A DNA stretch of 41,781 bases from Acidimicrobiia bacterium (GTDB taxonomy: Bacteria > Actinomycetota > Acidimicrobiia > Spongiisociales > UBA5794): contig JASJAX010000046.1 of NCBI GenBank assembly GCA_030066755.1, positions 1 through 41,781 of the forward strand, given 5' to 3'. The position numbers and the translations under genes are program-made. Numbering within the stretch: position 1 is the stretch's first letter; the number at the start of each line of letters is the position of its first letter. This document shows, piece by piece, positions 15,734-23,606 of the stretch. The notes under the pieces were generated by a model. It searched no databases. It had not been told where the DNA came from and was given only the letters and a program-made list of their open reading frames with translations.

Positions 15734-17077
15734 TCAGCGAATCGCCTCGTAGATGGCGAGGTACTCCTCGGAGCGGGCCGCCCACGACCAATCGATCGAC
15801 ATCCCGTTGCGTTGGAGCGAACTCCAGGAGTCGCGGTCGTCGCGATATACATCCATCGTGCGAACGATGGCCTCTTGGAGCCCGGCGGCCGAGTAGTCGG
15901 TGAATCCGAAGCCGGTCGCCTTGTCGGGTCCGGCGGAGAACTCCACCACCGAGTCGGCAAGCCCACCCGTTATATGGACGACGGGGGGAGCGCCGTACCG
16001 CATTGCGTAGAGCTGGCCGAGACCGCACGGCTCGAACTCCGACGGCATCAGGTAGGCATCGATCCCACCCGACACCAATCGAGCCCACTCTTCCGTGTAC
16101 GGGAGGTGCAGCACGTCGCCCGGGTGGTTGTCGACCCAGGCATCGACCATCACGTCGAGCTCGCCATTCCCGATCAGCACCAGGCGCATACCCTGATCGA
16201 CCAGGTGGCCGATGATGGGGTCGAGCAGATCCAACCCCTTCTGTCGCGCCATCCGTCCGACGTTGCCGAAGATCACACCGTCGTTGAGTCCGGTGTCGTC
16301 GAGGAGCGCCTGTCGAGTCTTCGTGCGTCCCGACATGTCGGTGAGGTCGAACTCGGCCGGGAGAACGGAGTCCGTTTGCGGATCCCACTGGGTCACGTCG
16401 ATGCCGTTGAGCACCCCGACGATCGGATGTTCGATCGACGCCACTACGCCGGACAGCCCGAACGACGTGGCCTCGATGGCGAGCTCCGCGGCGTGGCTGG
16501 GGCTCACCGTGGTGACCCGGTCGGCGCCGACGATGCCGGCTTTGAGGTAGTTCGCCTGTCCGTACCACTCCATCCCCGCCGATGCTTCGGCGCCGATACC
16601 GAGGATGTCGGCGGCGGCGTCGAACGGCCCCAGGAGATGGTGCGACGCGTTGTGGATGGTGAAGACGGTCGGCACGTCGACCAACAGGGAGACGGCCCCG
16701 GTGTGTGCATCGTGGAGATGGACGAGGTCGTAGTCGGGAGCGAGCTCGGCGACCGCTGCCGAGAACCGGCCGTAGCGCCACCAGTTGTCGTCGTACCCGG
16801 TGCCCGGTGTCGGTCCGTACACCCCGGGCCGATCGAACGCCGCGTCGTCCCGCCAGGCGAGCACCCGGAGGAGATCGTCGTGCAGCGTCACCCACGATTC
16901 ATCTTCGGTTCCGGGAAGATCGAGCCCGAACGGGCTCAGATCCGAATAGGCGGGCAGCGCAACGGTGATGTCATGTCCTTTGCGCGCCAACGCCGACGCC
17001 AGTCCCGCGACCGCATCGCCGAGACCACCGGTCCGGACGTGGGGGGACAACTCAGCAGACGCAAACAGCACCTTCAT
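15734..17077 (-). CDS. glgA: Glycogen synthase (GT5, ADP-glucose type)
   Basis: 447 residues. GT5 signatures are present in order: an N-terminal RTGGLGDAVAGLASAL (residues ~16-31), HLHDAHTG, TIHNASH, VLNGIDVTQWDP, the nucleotide-binding VGRMARQKGLDLL and the C-terminal EFEPCGLGQLYAMRYGAPPVV. The enzyme extends alpha-1,4-glucan using ADP-glucose. The usual KTGGL is RTGGL here; the Lys normally contacts the ADP-glucose phosphates, so the donor site is conservatively altered. The ATG at 17077 starts the KVLFASAELSP strand; longer frames add unrelated sequence. It is divergent from the GH13 gene at 17252 and converges on glnK. glgC and glgB are not in view. Confidence 0.92.
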   Translation of the reverse strand: MKVLFASAELSPHVRTGGLGDAVAGLASALARKGHDITVALPAYSDLSPFGLDLPGTEDESWVTLHDDLLRVLAWRDDAAFDRPGVYGPTPGTGYDDNWWRYGRFSAAVAELAPDYDLVHLHDAHTGAVSLLVDVPTVFTIHNASHHLLGPFDAAADILGIGAEASAGMEWYGQANYLKAGIVGADRVTTVSPSHAAELAIEATSFGLSGVVASIEHPIVGVLNGIDVTQWDPQTDSVLPAEFDLTDMSGRTKTRQALLDDTGLNDGVIFGNVGRMARQKGLDLLDPIIGHLVDQGMRLVLIGNGELDVMVDAWVDNHPGDVLHLPYTEEWARLVSGGIDAYLMPSEFEPCGLGQLYAMRYGAPPVVHITGGLADSVVEFSAGPDKATGFGFTDYSAAGLQEAIVRTMDVYRDDRDSWSSLQRNGMSIDWSWAARSEEYLAIYEAIR

Positions 17078-17236
17078 GACATGCGGGCCCTTCTCATCGC
17101 CACGGGGAATGCCGAGCTGCAGCGTACTGCGTTCGTTTGGACCGCGATAGGGCCATACGCAGCCCCCAGCTCCCACGCTTCTGCCGCTCACGGGTGGCGG
17201 GTGGATCGTGGATGGTGGTGCAGCGTTTCGTCCCGC

Positions 17237-17242
17237 TAGCCT
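17237..17242 (+). promoter_or_regulatory. -10 element of GH13 gene at 17252
   Basis: TAGCCT lies 9 bases before the ATG, with no Shine-Dalgarno sequence in the gap; a leaderless transcript is inferred. Confidence 0.45.
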
Positions 17243-17251
17243 CGCCCCGCT

Positions 17252-18826
17252 ATGCGCCGCCGACCCAAAGCCGCCTTCTTGTTCGGGATGTTCGACCTCG
17301 AGGAGGGCCTTGCGATCGATCACCAATACGACCGGAGCCCCGCCGTGCCGCGTCCCGGCAAACCCGTCGTGTTGCGCGTCTCCACGCCGCCGTCGATCGA
17401 GGAGGTCGCCGTCATCGCCGCGGTGCATCCGGGGCCGCTCACTGCATCACAGGTCCAGGATCTGGGTCGCTCGTATCCCGCACGACGCGCCGCCGGTCAC
17501 TGGGAAGCGGTGATTCCCGGTATGGGAGGCGAAGCGACAGTCCACTACGTCGTGCGGGCCACCGGTCGTGACGGCCGGGGTTGGTATGCCGACGGCAAAC
17601 GACCTGAGGCGTCGGCGACGGTGTTCACGCATCGGGTGACTGATCGACGACCGCCGGCCTGGACCCACAACGCGGTGGTGTATCAGATCTTTGTTGATCG
17701 CTTTGCCAACGCCTCCGGCCCGGTCGAGCCGACGCGCCAGCCCAACCAATGGGCGGGAGGGGACGTCCACGGAGTGACGGCGGCGCTCCCGTATCTCGAG
17801 GACCTCGGGGTGAACACGGTGTGGCTCACGCCGATCTTCTCGGCGAAGAGCTACCACGGGTACGACACGACGGATCTGTACGACGTCGACGAGCGGTTCG
17901 GCGGCAAGCCGGCGCTCGAGGCGCTCATCGAGGCTGCGGCCGGTCGCAACATCCGCGTCGTGCTCGACTTCGTGCCGAATCACCTGTCCAATCTGCATCC
18001 TTGGTTCATCGAGGCGCAGGCCGGCGGTCCGAAGCGGGACTGGTTCTTCATCAACGCCGACGGGTCGTACGCCATGTTCTTCAGCAGCACGGGCATGCCG
18101 AAGGTCAATCTGAACAACCCGGAAGCGCAGCAGGCGATGATCGACGCCGCCCGCTACTGGGTCGACGAGTTCGGAATCGCCGGATATCGCATCGACCACG
18201 TGCTGGGTCCCGAGGAATCCTTCTTCGCGGCGATGTCGACGCAGCTCAATGCCGTTGATCCCGAGCTGTGGCTGTTTGGAGAAGCGACGGCGACGCCGGC
18301 GTTCTGCCGCCGGTACGGCAGCGTGCTCGACGGGGCAACGGACTTCCTCTTCGCCTATGCCCTGCGGGACTACATGAATGGCGAGTTGAGCGCGACCACG
18401 CTTGCACAGGTCGAGCAGGAGGCTGCTGCCGCGCTACCGCACGAGGACTTTGCGTGGGTGCGATTCGTCGACAACCACGACATGTCGCGAGCGCTCCACC
18501 ACTGGGATGACGATCTGCCGCGGCTCGAGAGGGCGACGCAGGCACTGTTCGATCTCCCCGGAGTCCCGTCGATCTTCTACGGGACCGAGCAGGGACTCAC
18601 CCACGAGATCACCACCGAGGTCGGCGGCCTCGAGGTCGGCCGTGTTCCCATGCAGTTCGATCCGAACGGTCGCCTCGTCGCCCCACTGCGTCAGATGATC
18701 CAGCAGCGTATGGCGAGTCCAATCGACCCAGCCGCCCCAGTGTTCTGGTCGCCGGACGGAACGGCGTCCTGGGAGTGGAACCGTCGTCACGCGAGCCTCG
18801 AGCCCCGAGCCTCGAGCCCCGAGTAG
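17252..18826 (+). CDS. Cytoplasmic GH13 alpha-glucan hydrolase
   Basis: 524 residues, no signal peptide. An N-terminal beta domain (about 1-130) precedes the barrel. Catalytic residues: Asp315 in GYRIDHVLG, Glu344 in LWLFGEAT and Asp410 in FVDNHDMSR; region I is LDFVPNHLS. The layout fits cyclomaltodextrinase/neopullulanase or maltogenic amylase, which process imported maltodextrins or glycogen; which one cannot be decided. The last ~11 codons are made of tandem heptamers (CGAGCCT/CGAGCCC), giving a tail SLEPRASSPE that is unlikely to be conserved; the ancestral stop may have lain before 18792. It is divergent from glgA, suggesting a glycogen turnover pair. Confidence 0.88.
   Translation: MRRRPKAAFLFGMFDLEEGLAIDHQYDRSPAVPRPGKPVVLRVSTPPSIEEVAVIAAVHPGPLTASQVQDLGRSYPARRAAGHWEAVIPGMGGEATVHYVVRATGRDGRGWYADGKRPEASATVFTHRVTDRRPPAWTHNAVVYQIFVDRFANASGPVEPTRQPNQWAGGDVHGVTAALPYLEDLGVNTVWLTPIFSAKSYHGYDTTDLYDVDERFGGKPALEALIEAAAGRNIRVVLDFVPNHLSNLHPWFIEAQAGGPKRDWFFINADGSYAMFFSSTGMPKVNLNNPEAQQAMIDAARYWVDEFGIAGYRIDHVLGPEESFFAAMSTQLNAVDPELWLFGEATATPAFCRRYGSVLDGATDFLFAYALRDYMNGELSATTLAQVEQEAAAALPHEDFAWVRFVDNHDMSRALHHWDDDLPRLERATQALFDLPGVPSIFYGTEQGLTHEITTEVGGLEVGRVPMQFDPNGRLVAPLRQMIQQRMASPIDPAAPVFWSPDGTASWEWNRRHASLEPRASSPE
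18792..18823 (+). repeat. Alternating heptamer array inside the GH13 3' end
   Basis: CGAGCCT, CGAGCCC, CGAGCCT and CGAGCCC then CGAG run directly into the stop at 18824. The period of 7 with a change in alternate units matches the style of the GTACTCA/GTACTCG arrays but with a different unit. Confidence 0.85.
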
Positions 18827-18865
18827 GGCAACCCGCTTCGGGCGCGGTCACCTCGTGTGCGTTGC

Positions 18866-18913
18866 GGTCTCTGTACTCAGTACTCGGTACTCAGTACTGC
18901 GCCGGAACGGCGC
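18866..18913 (+). repeat. Heptamer-hairpin intergenic element, copy 3
   Basis: GGTCTCT precedes heptamers GTACTCA (18873), GTACTCG (18880), GTACTCA (18887) and GTACT (18894-18898), then directly the hairpin GCGCCG-GAA-CGGCGC (18899-18913). It lies between the convergent GH13 and kgd genes. The sequence before it (CTTCGGGCGCGGTC, then GTTGCGGTCTC) is shared with copy 4. Confidence 0.9.
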
Positions 18914-18920
18914 TCAGTAC

Positions 18921-18937
18921 GGCGCCCAACGGGCGCC
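18921..18937 (-). terminator. Hairpin touching the kgd stop codon
   Basis: GGCGCCC-AAC-GGGCGCC is a perfect 7-bp stem with a 3-base loop, preceded by AGTAC as at 29221 and 41690. Its outer base is the first base of the kgd stop triplet (18937-18939), so it lies at the very 3' end of kgd. No T-run follows. Confidence 0.55.
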
Positions 18938-21900
18938 TAAGTGAACGTTGCGGCGACGAGCGCTGCTTGCTCTCGCGTGTGGGTCTTGGGATTCCCTGTC
19001 GCCGGTGACGCGCTCTCCTTGCGGTAGATACCGCGGCTCGAGCGGCCGCCCTCGACGAACAGGGCCCGCGACATGTACCGCCACGACCCCATGTTCGCCG
19101 GTTCCTCTTGGACCCAGACCAACTCGGCGTCACCGTGTGGGGCGAGGACCTTGTTCAGTTCCTCTGCGGGGAAGGGATACAGCTGTTCGACCCGGACCAC
19201 TGCGACGTCGTTGATCTCGTGCTGCTGCTGGTAGGCCAGCAGGTCGTAGTAGATCTTTCCGGCGCACAACGCGACTCGCCGCGCTCCACCGGCGACGTCC
19301 GGATCGGCGATCACCCGCTGAAGTCCCGTCTCTGTCAGGTCCGCCAGAGCGGAGTAGGTCGCTTTGGTTCGCAGCAGCGATTTGGGTGACATGACGACCA
19401 GCGGTCGCTTCTCCGGGTGGAGCACCTGCCGCCGCAGGAAGTGGAACAGCTGGGCGGGGGTGCTCGGTACCGCAACCCGCATGTTGTCCTCCGCGGCGTT
19501 TTGGAGGAATCGTTCCAGGCGCGCCGACGAGTGTTCGGGGCCCTGCCCCTCGTAGCCGTGGGGCAGGAGGATGACGAGGCTCGAGGTCTGCTGCCACTTG
19601 TCCATTCCGGAGGTCACGAACTGATCGAGCACGACCTGGGCGCCGTTCACGAAGTCGCCGAACTGCGCCTCCCACATCACGAGTGCACCGGGAGCCGCCA
19701 CCGAGTATCCGTACTCGAACCCCATGGCGGCGAACTCGGAGAGATTGGAGTCGTAGATCCTGATGGGTGCCTGGTCCGGGTGGAGGTGCTCGAGCGGTGT
19801 GAACTCCGCCTCCGTCTCGTAGTCGACGAGAACGGCGTGGCGGTGACTGAACGTGCCCCGCTGTGAGTCTTCTCCGGCGAGCCGGACCCGGTGACCTTCG
19901 AGAGCGAGCGACCCGTAGGCGAGCGACTCGGCCGTCGCCCAATCGATCTGGTCGGCGGCAAACTGACTGGCTCGATCGGTGAGTTGCCGCAGCAGCTTCG
20001 GATGAACGGAGAACCCCTCCGGAAGCTCTCGGACTTTCGCTTCGATCGCAACGAGTTGGTTGCGTTCGACCCTTGTGTCGACGTGACTCTCGCTGGAGCC
20101 GTGCCGGGAGACGGCACCGGACTCTTCCGACTCCCTTGTTTCGGTCAGCGCTGCGTCGAGGGCCTCTCGGAAGCTGTGGATCGCGGCTTCGCCCTCCTCG
20201 GCGGTGATGTCGCCGCGGGTGACCAGCGAGTCCATGTAGAGCCGGCGCACCGAGGGTTGGTTCTCGATGGTCTTGTACATGCGGGGCTGCGTGTACGTGG
20301 GTTCGTCGCCCTCGTTGTGGCCGAGGCGGCGGTAACACATCAGGTCGATGACGACGTCCTTGTGGAACGCCTGCCGGAAGGCGAACGCAAGCCGGGCAAC
20401 TCGCACCACCGCTTCGGGGTCGTCCCCGTTGACGTGGAAGATCGGCGCCTGAACGGCCTTGGCGACGTCGGTGGCGTAGTGACTCGAGCGGGCATCAACG
20501 GCGCTGGTCGTGAACCCGACCTGGTTGTTGATGACGACGTGGACAGTGCCGCCGGTGTAGTACCCGCGCAGCTGCGAGAGGTTCATCGTCTCGGCGACGA
20601 CCCCCTGGCCGGAGAAGGCGGCGTCGCCGTGGATCAGCAACGGCAGCACTCGGTCTGGCGCCCCTGCGCCGATGGCGTCTTGTTTGGCGCGGACGACCCC
20701 TTCGAGCACGGGATCGACCGCCTCCAGGTGGCTCGGGTTCGCAACCACCTCGACGGCGATGTCGGCACCGGCCGTCGAGGTGTGGATGCCGCGGGCACCG
20801 AGGTGGTATTTCACGTCGCCCGAGTAGCCGCCGGCCTCGTCGTCGACATCGGGTTCGCCGAGGAACTCTCGGAAGATCTTGGCCAGGCTCTTGCCGACGA
20901 CATTGGCGAGCACGTTGAGGCGGCCGCGGTGTGCCATGCCCAACGTGACCTCGTCCATGGCGTTGTCGGCAGCGGCGTTGACAACGGCGTCGAGCAGGGG
21001 AATGAGGGATTCGCTGCCTTCGAGACTGAATCGTTTTGCTCCGAGGAACTTGGTGTGGAGGAATCGTTCGAAAGCCTCCGCCTCATTGAGTTTGCGGAGG
21101 ACCCGGCGCTTCTCCTCGAGGTCGAGGCGCGGTGGCGGCGCTTCGACGTGCTGTTGGATCCAGGCCTTCTGGTCGGGCTCCTGGATGTGCATGTATTCGA
21201 CGCCGATGGTCCGGCAGTAGGCGTCGCGAACGACACCGAGGATGTCGCCGAGCTTCATGCGGCTTCGGCCGGCGAGGCCGCCGGTGGCGAAGTCACGCTC
21301 GAGATCCCAAATGGTCAGCCCGTACGTCAGCGGATCGAGTTCGGGATGGATCGCCGGAGGGTCCTGGCGGAGTGGGTCGAGGTCGGCGATCAGGTGACCA
21401 CGCACCCGGTACATGTTGATGAGCTGGAAGATCCGTGCCTGTTTCTCGGCCCATGGCTGGCTGCCGGGCGGGGGATTGGCGTCGACGGCCCAGCGGGCCG
21501 GCACGTACGGGACGCGCATCGACTCGAAGATCTCGTCGTAGAAACCGTGTTCACCGAGCAGGAGCTCGTGGATGTGGCGAAGGAACATCCCGCTCTCGGC
21601 ACCCTGGATCACCCGGTGGTCGTAGGTACTCGTCATCGTGATGGTCCGGCCAATCCCACGCTCGGCGAGGGACCGAGGGTCGGAGGCTTCGTACTCTGGC
21701 GGGAAACCGATGCGGCCGACACCGACGATCACACCTTGTCCGGGCATCAGACGTGGCACGGACTGAACCGTGCCGACTGTTCCCGGGTTGGTGAGCGTCC
21801 CGGTGGTGCCGGCGAAATCGTCGGGAGTGATCTTGCCGGTGCGGGCCCGCCGCACGATGTCCTCATACGCCAGCCAGTACTCGTGGAACGTCATCGTGTC

Positions 21901-22578
21901 GGCGCTCTTGATGTTCGGGACCAGGAGCGTCCGACCGCCGCCCTTGCGGGGCAGGTCCATCGCGAGTCCGAGGTTGACGTGTTCGAAGTCGACCCGAGTC
22001 GGCTGGCCGTCGACGACCTCGTAGGCGACATTCATCCCAGGAAAGGCCCGCAGTGCCTTGACCATCGCCCAGCCGATGAGATGGGTGAAGCTCACCTTGC
22101 CGGCTGCGGCCCGTCGTGCCAGCTGGTTGTTGAGGATCTTGCGGTTGACCTCGAGCAGCTTCGCCGGGAACGTCCGTACCGATGTCGCCGTCGGCAGTTC
22201 GAGGGATTCGTCCATCCGAGCGGCAATCGTTGCGGCTCCTCCGCGCAGCGGCACTCCAGTGCCTCCGGCGGGGAACTCAGGAGCCTCGTCGCTGGCTTGC
22301 GTCTCGCCGGCCGACGCCGCGGGCGGTGTCGGTGCGGGAGCGGGTGGAGCGGCCGGAGCGACGGGAGCCGATGCAGGCGGAGGCGGCGGTGTTGCCGAGG
22401 CAGGTGGCGGAGGGGGCGCCGTGTCGGCGCCCGGCTGATTCTCGGCGAAGTACGCCTGCCACGATTCGCTCACCGATGTCGGATCGTCCTGGAACCGGCG
22501 GTACATCTGGTCGACGAGCCACGCGTTCGACCCGAAGTCGTCGTCGGCGTCGCTGTGCGGCGGAGCTTGATCAGTCAT
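18937..22578 (-). CDS. kgd: Multifunctional 2-oxoglutarate decarboxylase/dehydrogenase E1-E2 (Kgd)
   Basis: 1213 residues, close to mycobacterial Kgd. Residues 17-44 carry the E1 N-terminal motif (NAWLVDQMYRRFQDDPTSVSESW), 50-95 a Pro/Ala-rich linker, about 110-345 an E2-type acyltransferase core with catalytic His321 (TYDHRVIQGAESG), and the rest a thiamine-diphosphate E1 domain (MAHRGRLNVLANVVGK, GDVKYHLGARG, GDAAFSGQGVVAETMNLS, NNQVGFTT). No lipoyl domain is present, as in other Kgd proteins. It converts 2-oxoglutarate by decarboxylation, carboligation or, with Lpd and DlaT, as a dehydrogenase. Start: ATG at 22578, with a -10 TACTCT eight bases upstream. In actinobacteria GarA inhibits it; GarA is not in this window. 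Confidence 0.96.
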   Translation of the reverse strand: MTDQAPPHSDADDDFGSNAWLVDQMYRRFQDDPTSVSESWQAYFAENQPGADTAPPPPPASATPPPPPASAPVAPAAPPAPAPTPPAASAGETQASDEAPEFPAGGTGVPLRGGAATIAARMDESLELPTATSVRTFPAKLLEVNRKILNNQLARRAAAGKVSFTHLIGWAMVKALRAFPGMNVAYEVVDGQPTRVDFEHVNLGLAMDLPRKGGGRTLLVPNIKSADTMTFHEYWLAYEDIVRRARTGKITPDDFAGTTGTLTNPGTVGTVQSVPRLMPGQGVIVGVGRIGFPPEYEASDPRSLAERGIGRTITMTSTYDHRVIQGAESGMFLRHIHELLLGEHGFYDEIFESMRVPYVPARWAVDANPPPGSQPWAEKQARIFQLINMYRVRGHLIADLDPLRQDPPAIHPELDPLTYGLTIWDLERDFATGGLAGRSRMKLGDILGVVRDAYCRTIGVEYMHIQEPDQKAWIQQHVEAPPPRLDLEEKRRVLRKLNEAEAFERFLHTKFLGAKRFSLEGSESLIPLLDAVVNAAADNAMDEVTLGMAHRGRLNVLANVVGKSLAKIFREFLGEPDVDDEAGGYSGDVKYHLGARGIHTSTAGADIAVEVVANPSHLEAVDPVLEGVVRAKQDAIGAGAPDRVLPLLIHGDAAFSGQGVVAETMNLSQLRGYYTGGTVHVVINNQVGFTTSAVDARSSHYATDVAKAVQAPIFHVNGDDPEAVVRVARLAFAFRQAFHKDVVIDLMCYRRLGHNEGDEPTYTQPRMYKTIENQPSVRRLYMDSLVTRGDITAEEGEAAIHSFREALDAALTETRESEESGAVSRHGSSESHVDTRVERNQLVAIEAKVRELPEGFSVHPKLLRQLTDRASQFAADQIDWATAESLAYGSLALEGHRVRLAGEDSQRGTFSHRHAVLVDYETEAEFTPLEHLHPDQAPIRIYDSNLSEFAAMGFEYGYSVAAPGALVMWEAQFGDFVNGAQVVLDQFVTSGMDKWQQTSSLVILLPHGYEGQGPEHSSARLERFLQNAAEDNMRVAVPSTPAQLFHFLRRQVLHPEKRPLVVMSPKSLLRTKATYSALADLTETGLQRVIADPDVAGGARRVALCAGKIYYDLLAYQQQHEINDVAVVRVEQLYPFPAEELNKVLAPHGDAELVWVQEEPANMGSWRYMSRALFVEGGRSSRGIYRKESASPATGNPKTHTREQAALVAATFT

Positions 22579-22586
22579 TGCGCGTG

Positions 22587-22592
22587 AGAGTA
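22587..22592 (-). promoter_or_regulatory. -10 element of kgd
   Basis: TACTCT on the minus strand, 8 bases before the ATG at 22578; no ribosome-binding site between, implying a leaderless message. Confidence 0.45.
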
Positions 22593-22603
22593 GCCGGGAA
22601 TAG

Positions 22604-22643
22604 TCCCCCCTTTTGGGGGAGAGTACCGCCGCCTGAAGGGCGG
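22604..22643. repeat. Two small hairpins with an AGTAC motif upstream of kgd
   Basis: CCCCC-TTTT-GGGGG (22606-22619) is followed by AGTACC (22622-22627) and a short hairpin CCGCC-TGAAG-GGCGG (22629-22643). The AGTAC-plus-hairpin order resembles the sites at 18916, 29221 and 41690. The first hairpin is close to the kgd promoter on its upstream side. Confidence 0.45.
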
Positions 22644-22734
22644 GGGTAGCGGGGTTCGGCGCTCGTCGATCAAGCTGGAGCGTTCCGAACAACCACGGTC
22701 GACGCCATCCATGCTGCGAGTTCGAAGGAATCGC

Positions 22735-22779
22735 TTGCGTGGTCGTGGGAACTCGCTAACGTACAACCATATGGTTGTA
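22735..22779 (+). promoter_or_regulatory. Promoter and operator of second repressor/SRPBCC pair
   Basis: TTGCGT (22735-22740), 16 bases, TAACGT (22757-22762), then 8 bases to the ATG at 22771. A perfect 18-bp palindrome, TACAACCATATGGTTGTA (22762-22779), spans the end of the -10 and the start codon itself. A repressor bound here would block transcription start; the first codons are therefore part of the operator. Confidence 0.78.
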
Positions 22780-23118
22780 GATACGCTCACCGACGAGCAG
22801 GTCGACCTGCTGTTCCATGCGCTGGCCGATGCGACGCGTCGAGACATCGTCAAGCGAGCCATGACCGGCGAGCATTCGGTGTCGGGTCTTGCGTCCGGCT
22901 ATGCGATGAGCTTCGCAGCGGTGCAGAAGCATGTTGCGGTGCTGGAGCGCGCCGGCCTCGTGACCAAGTCACGACGCGGCCGAGAACGTCTCGTGAGGAC
23001 CGATATCAAGACGATCAACCAGGCATCAGAACTGCTCGATCGGTTCGAGGAGTTGTGGCGCACCAGAGTGAACATGATGAGCGAGCTTCTCGCCCAGGAC
23101 CCGGGGGCAACACCATGA
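22771..23118 (+). CDS. ArsR-family winged-helix repressor
   Basis: 115 residues. A compact ArsR fold: DLLFHALADATRRDIVKRAM, SGLASGYAMSFAAVQKHVAV (recognition helix), LERAGLVTKSRRGRERLVRT (wing). There are no metal-binding Cys/His pairs, so it belongs to the ArsR group paired with SRPBCC proteins. The ATG at 22771 is chosen because the upstream in-frame ATG at 22711 precedes the promoter. The stop overlaps the next start (ATGA at 23115-23118), so both proteins are translationally coupled. The palindrome over the start codon predicts autorepression. The signal sensed is unknown. Confidence 0.92.
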   Translation: MVVDTLTDEQVDLLFHALADATRRDIVKRAMTGEHSVSGLASGYAMSFAAVQKHVAVLERAGLVTKSRRGRERLVRTDIKTINQASELLDRFEELWRTRVNMMSELLAQDPGATP

Positions 23119-23606
23119 CCATGATCTCAGTCGACAAGAACCTCGAGAACCTCACGCTGGCGTTCACCGCTGAGTTCAGCGCTACGCCGGAGCAGGTGTG
23201 GCAACTATGGGCGGATCCGAGGCTCTTTGAGAAGTGGTGGGGTCCACCGGAGTACCCGGCGACGGTGGTCGACCACGAGTTCAGGCCCGGCGGCAGGGTG
23301 CGGTACTACATGACCGGGCCCGAGGGCGAGAAGTACCACGGTCGATCCCAGATCGTGGCGCTCGATCCACCACAATCGCTCGAATTCACCGATGGCTTCC
23401 TTGACGACGACGGCAACGAGGTGGATGAGATGCCGTCAATGGCCAACCGAGTTGAAATCGCCGAGATCGACCGCGGTACTCGGATGGTCATCACCACGAC
23501 GTTCCCTTCTCTCGAGGCCATGGAGCAGCTGATCGAGATGGGAGCACAGGAGGGCATGCAGCTCGCTCTCGGCCAAATCGACGACCTGCTGGCTTCGATG
23601 ACCTAG
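23115..23606 (+). CDS. SRPBCC / AHSA1-domain protein
   Basis: 163 residues. START-like AHSA1 pattern: FSATPEQVWQLWADPRLFEKWWGPP, DHEFRPGGRVRYYMTGPEGEK, RGTRMVITTTFPSLEAMEQL and a C-terminal helix. Such proteins bind small hydrophobic ligands or act as chaperone cofactors; no catalytic residues are recognisable. It is co-translated with the ArsR gene through a 4-base overlap. Its TAG stop overlaps the opposing TAG of the GH13 gene in the shared CTAG at 23603-23606, an unusually tight convergence. The pairing repeats the module at the left edge. Confidence 0.9.
   Translation: MTMISVDKNLENLTLAFTAEFSATPEQVWQLWADPRLFEKWWGPPEYPATVVDHEFRPGGRVRYYMTGPEGEKYHGRSQIVALDPPQSLEFTDGFLDDDGNEVDEMPSMANRVEIAEIDRGTRMVITTTFPSLEAMEQLIEMGAQEGMQLALGQIDDLLASMT

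Noticed and set aside
15680-17239. A 519-codon frame antisense to glgA
   Set aside because: No recognisable motif, and the opposite strand encodes a complete GT5 enzyme.
19891-22587. An 898-codon frame antisense to kgd
   Set aside because: A mirror frame of a high-GC gene; the kgd frame has complete E1/E2 motifs.
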